Part shown: in pieces, positions 57,990 to 64,000 of the stretch
Layout of the letters: each line of letters begins with the position of its first letter
Numbering within the stretch: position 1 is the stretch's first letter
DNA from: Linum tenue
Lineage: Eukaryota > Streptophyta > Magnoliopsida > Malpighiales > Linaceae
DNA: 64,000 nt
Direction of reading: 5' to 3'
Assembly (NCBI GenBank): GCA_946122785.1
Contig: CAMGYJ010000005.1
Coordinates: forward strand, 80,160,547-80,224,546
Position numbers and translations under genes: made by a program
Notes under the pieces: model-generated
The model's input: only the letters and a program-made list of their open reading frames with translations
What the model was told of the DNA's origin: nothing
Database searches by the model: none

Positions 57990-60900
57990 CTATGGTGCAA
58001 TCTCGTGAGAGAGGACTCGTTCGTGGACAAAATAGCAATCCATCTCAACATGCTTCGTTCGCTCATGGAAGACCGGATTGGCAGCAATGTGGAGAGCTGC
58101 TTGGTTGTTGCAATGAAGAGGCGTCGGGCAAGTTTGAGGCACATCAAGCTCTGCAAATAAGAAGCGCAACCACAGAACTTCACTGACAGTACTGGCCATG
58201 ACTCTATACTCAGCTTTAGCAGAAGATTGTGAAACCACATTTTGCTTCTGGGTCTGCCAAGAGACAGGAGCTCCACCGAGCACCACATAATAACCTGTTG
58301 TAGACCATCTCGTCGTTTGGCAGCCGCCCCAATCAGCATCGCAGTATGCTGTGAGTTCAAGAGACCCAGCAGCCGGGAAGAACAATCCCTGACCAGGAGA
58401 AGTCTTCAAGTAGCGCAGGACTCATATGGCTGCATTCATGTGCTCTAGGCTGAGACAATTAACAAACTGTGAGAGAATGTTGACTATATAAGAAATATCA
58501 TGATGAGTTACCGTCAGATAAAGCAACCGGCCCACAAGACGATGATAATCACCAATATCGTCAATCACGTCATCCATGGGGCGTGTGAGAGTATGATTTT
58601 GCTCCATGGGAAATCGACTCGGGCGAGAACCTGCATCGCCGACGTTGTTTAAGACATCCAGAGTATTTTCTTTGGCTCAGAACAATGCCATCAGTCGACC
58701 GAGCAACCTCGATCCCAAGAAAGTACTTCAGGGCACCCAAATCCTTGATGTTGAACCACTTATCGATAAAAGCCTTGACCTCATCAATGAAAGCTTGGTC
58801 AGTCCTTGTCAAAATCACATTGTCAACATATATAAATGCAGCAACGAAAATGTTCTTACGCTTATAGAGAAGAAGCGAGTGGTCAGCTTTGGAAGGTTTG
58901 AAGTCGAGCTTCACTAGCGCTGAAGTGAACTTTTGGTACCAGTTGCGCAATGCTTGGCGTAGACCAAACAAGGATTTATGAAGCCTGCATACCCTCGTGT
59001 CACCATGTGCACCAAAGCCAGGAGGCAACTTCATGTAAACTTCCTCCTCGAGATCGCCATGTAAAAAAGCGTTGTTGACGTCTAACTATTGTAAATAGGG
59101 ATGACAACAAAACCCAAACCCACGGGTACCTACCCGACCCAACCCGGTCAACGCAGGTAAAACCCGTATTGATGGGTTTTGGGTCGGGTTCGGGTTTAAA
59201 CCAGTTCACTATTCATCGGGTTGGGTTGGGTTTTGGATTTAGGTATACCCACCCCATGGATACCCGCTCACACCCATATAATTAATTTTCCCGGTATATT
59301 TGATACTCTAAACAACTAATCTTTTTTATGTTTGTGAAGACATGTCTAATTTTTTCTTTCTAATTGTGTAGAATGAAGTTGATATTATGGAGTGGAGAGT
59401 GACGAAGCTTAATTGACAAGGAGGAAGAAGTTTTCAATTAATCATGTTGTTTATGGATAATTTGTGATTTGCTTCAATTTTCTTGAGTTTTCTAGATTCG
59501 TGTTGAACAATTTGTATGGTTAATTTGTTATTTGCTTGAATTTTCTAGAATGGTGTTTTATATATGGATAATTTGTATTGAGAGATTGGTATTTGACTTT
59601 TATTTTGATAAGAAATTGTTATTGTAAACTTTTTAAGACAAAAATCCATGGGCACCCATGAACCCGCGGATACCTAGCGGGTTGGGTTGGGTTTGAGTTT
59701 TCCAAATCCAGTGGGTTTTACCCCGGGTTTTTTCACGGATAAACCCATGGGTTTGAGTTTGGAAAAACTCGACCCAACCCGACCCATTGCCATCCCTAAT
59801 TGTAAAGGCCATCCTCGAAGTGCAGCAACAACTATGAGAACACGTACTGTGACGATTTTAGCAACCGGAGCAAAGGTGTAATGGAAGTCGATCTCCTCCA
59901 ACTGAGTAAATCCTTTGGCAACAAGACGTGCCTTAAAACGTTCAATGGTCTCGTCTGGCTTGTACTTAACCTTGAATACCCACGTAACATCGATCGCCTT
60001 CTTGCCAGGTGGCAAGAAGGTCAACTCCCACGTGTCGTTCACCACAAGCACCGTGACCTCGCCCTGCATGGCGGCACGCCAGCGAGCATCCTTCGTGGCT
60101 TGAGAAAAGTGTTTGGGCTCCGTTATCTTACCAATGGCAGCAAGGTAAACCTTATACTCTGGTGAAAACCAGTGATAGCTCACCTGATGGGACATGGGGT
60201 AGTGGACGGCAGAGGCCGTCGACGAATTGCTGGGCAGCTCGGTCTCGTACAACTCCACAAGATGTCGTGGAGGGTGTTTATTACGAATCCCGCAACATAT
60301 AGGAGGTGCGGTTGTGGCTGCTGCATCCTCGTCGTTGTCTAGTAATGAAGTCTCGAAGCTTTCGCCAGTGGGAACCACCTGAGGTCCCACTACGACCGAG
60401 AATCGCCTCCTCCACAACGACTTCATGGTCATCCTTGTATGGGAATTGATCTTCGGAAAAGTGAACGTCGCAAGACGTGATGACCTTTCGAGTATGAATA
60501 TCATAAACTCTGTACCCTTTCTGCGAACCTGGATAACCAACAAAGACTTCACGCCTCCCCCTTTCGCCGAAGTTTTCAAGGTTTTGACTGGTGTCTTTTG
60601 TGTAAACCAGACAACCAAAATTACGCAAATGTTGGTAAGTTGGCACACGACCAAGCAAAGCCTTGAAAGAGGTGCGATCTTCAAGCACCTTCGATGGCAT
60701 CCTATTAATGAGATACGTCGTCGTAAGCACACACTCACCCCAGAACCGCACGGGGAGCCCAGAATGAAAGCAAAAAGAACGTGGCGTCTCAAGAAGATGA
60801 CGGTGTTTCCGTTCCGCTACTCCGTTCTGTTGTGGGGTGTTCACACATGAAGTCTGCGAAATGTTTCCTTGTTGTTCATAATAGTCTCGTAAGCTGCTAG

Positions 60901-62705
60901 TCTAAATACGAAGTACTTGACTGCTAAATTGAGTCTGAACCATCTGGTATAAAAGACGTACATATCGATCAACATCGGACTTGAACTTAAGAAGGTAGAC
61001 CCATGTAGCTCAACTAAAATCATTAACAATCGTCAAAAAGTATCGAGAACCATCAAGAGAATGGGTCCAATAACCACCCCAAATATCCATATGAACCATA
61101 TCAAAACAATATTGACTCTTAATGGAATGAGAAACAAAAGGCTCTCTGATGAGTTTAGTACGAAGGCAAGAGTCACGATGCTGCCCCTTTGAAACCAAAT
61201 CAGACAAAGGAAGAATGCTCTGTAAAATGCCAAATTTTCTGAAAGATGGATGGCCCAATATATGTGCCATATCCTCGTAGATGCCTTGCTAGTGGCTTCT
61301 GCAAAGACTGTAGAAGAATCACCATCACTACATCCCAGCTCTTCTAACCTCCAGAGATAATACAACCCATCATGAAGACGACCTAACCCAATTGTAGTCT
61401 AAAAGCGCGAGTCCTGAATAAGGAATATATCACCCAAGAAAATCAAAGCAATGACATATTCCTTAGTCAAACGACTGACCAACAGTAGATTACACTTAAA
61501 AGTCGGAACACAGAGATTTTGATCAAGACGCAGATGATCATTTAGAACTATGGATCCTACCCCTTCCACTGGGATGCTCGTCTTGTCGGGGATACAAACC
61601 GGGGGATGATTACTAGTAGTCTCTAACTGATCCAACCAACTACAATCACACACTATGTGTTCATTACAACTCGAATCGATGAGCCATTCACATAGTTTAG
61701 ACGAATTATCGGTCATATGAGCGGTGGTTACTGATGAAGGAGCCTGTGCGGAGTCCAGTAAGAGATTTAGTTGGCTATACTAGGCTGCTGACAAGCCAGG
61801 AATCAGGTTTTCTTCACTCTCCACGTCGTCTGCCCGCGATAGCTACTTCCCGTCAGATTTAGGTTGCTTCTGACTAGCACCGTGCTCGCTTGAGCGCCCT
61901 TTTCCCGGATTAGTGGGATACCCTATCAGCTTGTAGCGGGTCTCCTTGGTGTGGCCAAGTTTATTATAATGCCCACACCGAGGTTTATCATCCTCACCAT
62001 CCTTCTCATGACGAGCTTGGAAGGCAACCGCTTCAACTTAGGGTCGTTGTCCACTAGTGATGATTCGTTGTTGTTCTTCGGCGCCAACAAGCTGATAAGC
62101 TTCGGCTAGAGAAGGAGTTGGTTTGATGCTGAGGATCTGCGAGCTAACCACTGAGAATGCATCATCTAAGCCGAGAAGAAAATCGAACAATCGTTCGGTT
62201 ACCTCCTTCTCCCTAGTTTGTTTTGCTACATCATAAGAACAGTTCCCACAAGTGCACCGCGGGTTGATCGTTATAGACTGAAGCTCGTCCCATATAGTCA
62301 TGAGCTTGGTGTAAAAGGAGGACACATACAGTTTCTCTTTTCGCAGCGCGGTAATCATTCCCCAAAGCTCATATACTCTCGCCCATATATCATGCGTTGT
62401 CCGAGCATCACGAACACTATTCCTTACTTCCTTCGTCATTGATGTCTTAAGCCACCCTTGACGGTGGCATCGCACCTTCCCCAAGACTCATCCCGAACTC
62501 TGGTTCTTGCCTTTGACTGGGGAAGACTGCCATCAATGAACGCTAATTTGTTCTTTGTGATTAGGGTTTCGGTCAGAAGGTCACTCCCAAATAATTAGCC
62601 TAGATTTTCTGACGGATGAAGATAGAGAGGTGAAGTCAGCGGGATGATATCCACGTCGGTGACGACGTCCTTGCCGCCTGAGTTGTCGTCCTCTCCAGTA
62701 GTCAT
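57990..62705 (-). pseudogene. gag-pol of Ty1/copia element, interrupted and frameshifted
   Basis: Gag starts at the ATG at 62703-62705 and keeps a PLYLHPSENLG motif before an early stop. A gag block with WDELQSI...PRCTCGNC lies at 62038-62484. The protease region is 61399-61716, with DSS where DSG is usual. Integrase covers about 60281-61270 (HILGHPS, VHMDIWG, NTPQQNGVAERKHR). RT spans 59800-60210 and 58570-59090, split by a MITE, with YVDN in place of the catalytic YVDD. RNase H (CDADWGGC, SSAKAEYR, ERTKHVEMD) ends at 57990. Several stops and shifts, the protease change and the RT change all mark it as dead. Confidence 0.9.
59096..59798. mobile_element. hAT-type MITE (TAGGGATG family) in copia RT
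   Basis: This 703-bp element starts tagggatgacaa and ends ttgccatcccta. It is flanked by a perfect 8-bp duplication, attgtaaa (59088-59095 and 59799-59806). Both arms are rich in cggg/acccgacc motifs in inverted order. The RT frame resumes on each side. Confidence 0.92.
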
Positions 62706-62731
62706 AGCTTCGGATTCAACAAAGGATCACT

Positions 62732-62743
62732 GCTCTAGTACCA
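62732..62743 (-). other. Primer-binding site of copia element
   Basis: On the - strand tggtactagagc follows the 5' LTR. It is one transposed pair away from the tRNA-Met site tggtatcagagc. Confidence 0.75.
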
Positions 62744-63011
62744 TGTAAAATATTGTAATGCGGAAGCAGACAACACAATGATTTAACGTGGTTTCCCCGT
62801 TCGATGTGAACGGGACTACTCCATGGAGAGCCAAAGCTTTCACCTGTTCTCTTATTACTGTCGCACACCAGTGACTGCGGTGTCTTGAAGAAAGGAAAAA
62901 ACAAGGCCCTCTTAATATGCCCGTCACGTATGAACTAGGGTAATTAGGCTAATAGGGAAAATTAATAAAACAGTCCTTGCAAATAAAAGGAGCTACAAAT
63001 ATAGCTCAACA
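62744..63011 (-). repeat. 5' LTR of copia element
   Basis: This 268-bp LTR pairs with 57597-57868 and is followed on the + strand by the ttttc target duplication. Confidence 0.92.
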
Positions 63012-63189
63012 TTTTCACACAATAATATTTAAGGATAGCAGAATGTTTCTGAAGTTAAACCGGGATTGCACCTTGCTTTATTGTTATCAAGAATCCAATA
63101 AGTTTTTCCATGCAATGGCAGAACTGGGTCATGAATGTTCAAGTGGTGAGCAAATTTGGGCTGAACAACTAGCATCCTTCAACAATTAG

Positions 63190-64000
63190 CATACTCGTGG
63201 GAAGATATCTATCTCTGGCAGTGACATTTTGTAAGAGGCTTTAATGGCCTTTGTTTTCCCTTAGTAACTCATTTTTCGTATTTATTATTTTTTCACATTT
63301 TGATGTTAAAAAAAGAACACCAACCTCTCAAATATAAAGAAATCGACAAATCGCTTTAACACCTTAACTAAATCCCTTAGCTTGTGGTACATTCGGCTTT
63401 GGGCCCTTCATTGGTTTGAGAGAGAACTCTTAAAAATAAACATTATTGATTGTTATAATATCGTGGTGAGAGACTAATCATTGAATTTTTATTCTAGGCT
63501 TGGAATGTAGCTATTGGTGAGAGAGTTTTTGTAATTGTGATTTCATCAATCTCTAGCTAAATTAAATTGGAAGTTACAGAATACAAAAATTTAAAACTCA
63601 AGCATCCAATGAGGGGTGGTGGACATGGTATGATGTGGTGCAAAATTAAAAGCACCTTGAGAAGAACAGTCGAATTAAAAGCACTTTGAATCTAATTACA
63701 TGTTCTGAATTCCATTCATTGTAGCTTTACTTAATAACTAAAAGAATCCATAGAGTGAAAATAAAATAAAATTATATTTAATCCAGACTCAAAACCCATG
63801 ATTACTTGTGCGGTTTTGCCTTGGCAAACAAAATTGTGCTAAGGATCAGAATTTTACGGGTCATTTGCTTTGTAGGCGCCTTGTTCTCCCTCATTTAATC
63901 TCGATTTGACCCTAGTGGGGCACCTATCCTCCCGGATCAGGACTTCACAGTGCGCCTCTTTTCGACAGGCTCCCCAGCCTTCTCCTTCCCGCGGCGCGTG
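63190..64000. other. Spacer, with possible gene end at right edge
   Basis: This is mostly AT-rich spacer without a gene. The last ~100 bases are GC-rich, and on the - strand a short frame with RRGKEKAGEPVEKRRTVKS and a stop at 63937-63939 runs off the window. It could be the C-terminus of a gene lying beyond 64000, but 20 codons are too few to decide. Confidence 0.4.

Larger units (their letters stand above)
57597..63011 (-). mobile_element. Ty1/copia LTR retrotransposon, decayed, full length
   Basis: The LTRs are 57597-57868 and 62744-63011, flanked by the 5-bp duplication ttttc (57592-57596 and 63012-63016). On the - strand a primer site (tggtactagagc) abuts the right-hand 5' LTR and a polypurine tract abuts the left-hand 3' LTR. 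Gag, protease, integrase, RT and RNase H run in copia order. A hAT-type MITE interrupts RT. The LTRs have clearly diverged (about 10% by eye), so this copy is older than the two other LTR elements in the window. Confidence 0.93.
57581..63189 (+). pseudogene. Possible host-gene last exon split by the copia insertion
   Basis: Before the copia element arrived, 57581-57596 and 63017-63189 were contiguous: the element and one TSD copy, 57597-63016, are the insertion. The rejoined stretch lies after a strong acceptor-like pyrimidine run ending ttactcctttcag at 57580. It keeps one open frame of about 60 codons to the TAG at 63187-63189, with KFFHAMAELGHECSSGEQIW near its end. I do not recognise the family. 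It could be chance, a dead exon or part of a live gene. Confidence is low. Confidence 0.3.

Overview
The window is nuclear DNA of a flowering plant, most likely a eudicot. It holds a complete intron-containing chloroplast ALBINO3 gene, a plant-type pectate lyase gene, and plant lineages of LINE/L1, Ty3/gypsy, Ty1/copia, hAT, PIF/Harbinger, Mutator and Helitron elements in AT-rich spacer. It reads as a repeat-dense gene-poor interval. Only two host genes look functional.

Layout, left to right. 1-6.7 kb: a decayed L1-type LINE (+ strand) interrupted by a PIF/Harbinger MITE (2478-2838, TSD TTA) and a hAT-like element (3992-4954, 8-bp TSD). 6.7-12.5 kb: AT-rich spacer with two microsatellites, a probable hAT remnant and a Mutator-type MITE (12163-12423, 9-bp TSD). 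12.48-22.82 kb: a young full-length Ty3/gypsy element of the Tat type (5-bp TSD) with a broken gag-pol, a 52-bp tandem array and a spliced antisense ORF. 22.8-28.1 kb: spacer with a Helitron 3' end. 28.17-29.63 kb: pectate lyase gene (- strand, 3 exons) with a MITE about 315 bp upstream of its ATG. 30.8-33.6 kb: a segment duplicated on the other side of the gene, then a Helitron-like region containing a Mutator-type MITE. 35.48-38.51 kb: a gag-only LTR element resembling the TR-GAG class, sitting in an older hAT-like repeat. 39.4-43.7 kb: a diverged segmental duplication around a hAT transposase remnant. 43.96-50.92 kb: a hAT-type MITE split by a second LINE that has a duplicated 5' leader. 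51.1-52.0 kb: a foldback element with palindromic 20-bp repeats. 52.66-56.15 kb: ALB3 (- strand, 11 exons) with a perfect 433-bp tandem duplication in intron 4. 57.6-63.0 kb: a Ty1/copia element (- strand) interrupted by another hAT-type MITE, inserted into what may have been an exon. 63.2-64.0 kb: mostly spacer.

The host genes are unrelated in function: ALB3 inserts proteins into the thylakoid membrane, and pectate lyase cleaves cell-wall pectin. Every transposon reading frame seen carries stops or frameshifts, except the C-terminal gag ORF of the TR-GAG-like element. Target-site duplications give the order of nesting in several places. I found no convincing new biological system. The most interesting structures are the foldback element, the spliced antisense ORF, the gag-only element, the LINE leader repeat and the ALB3 intron duplication. 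All calls come from reading the sequence; no database search was run.
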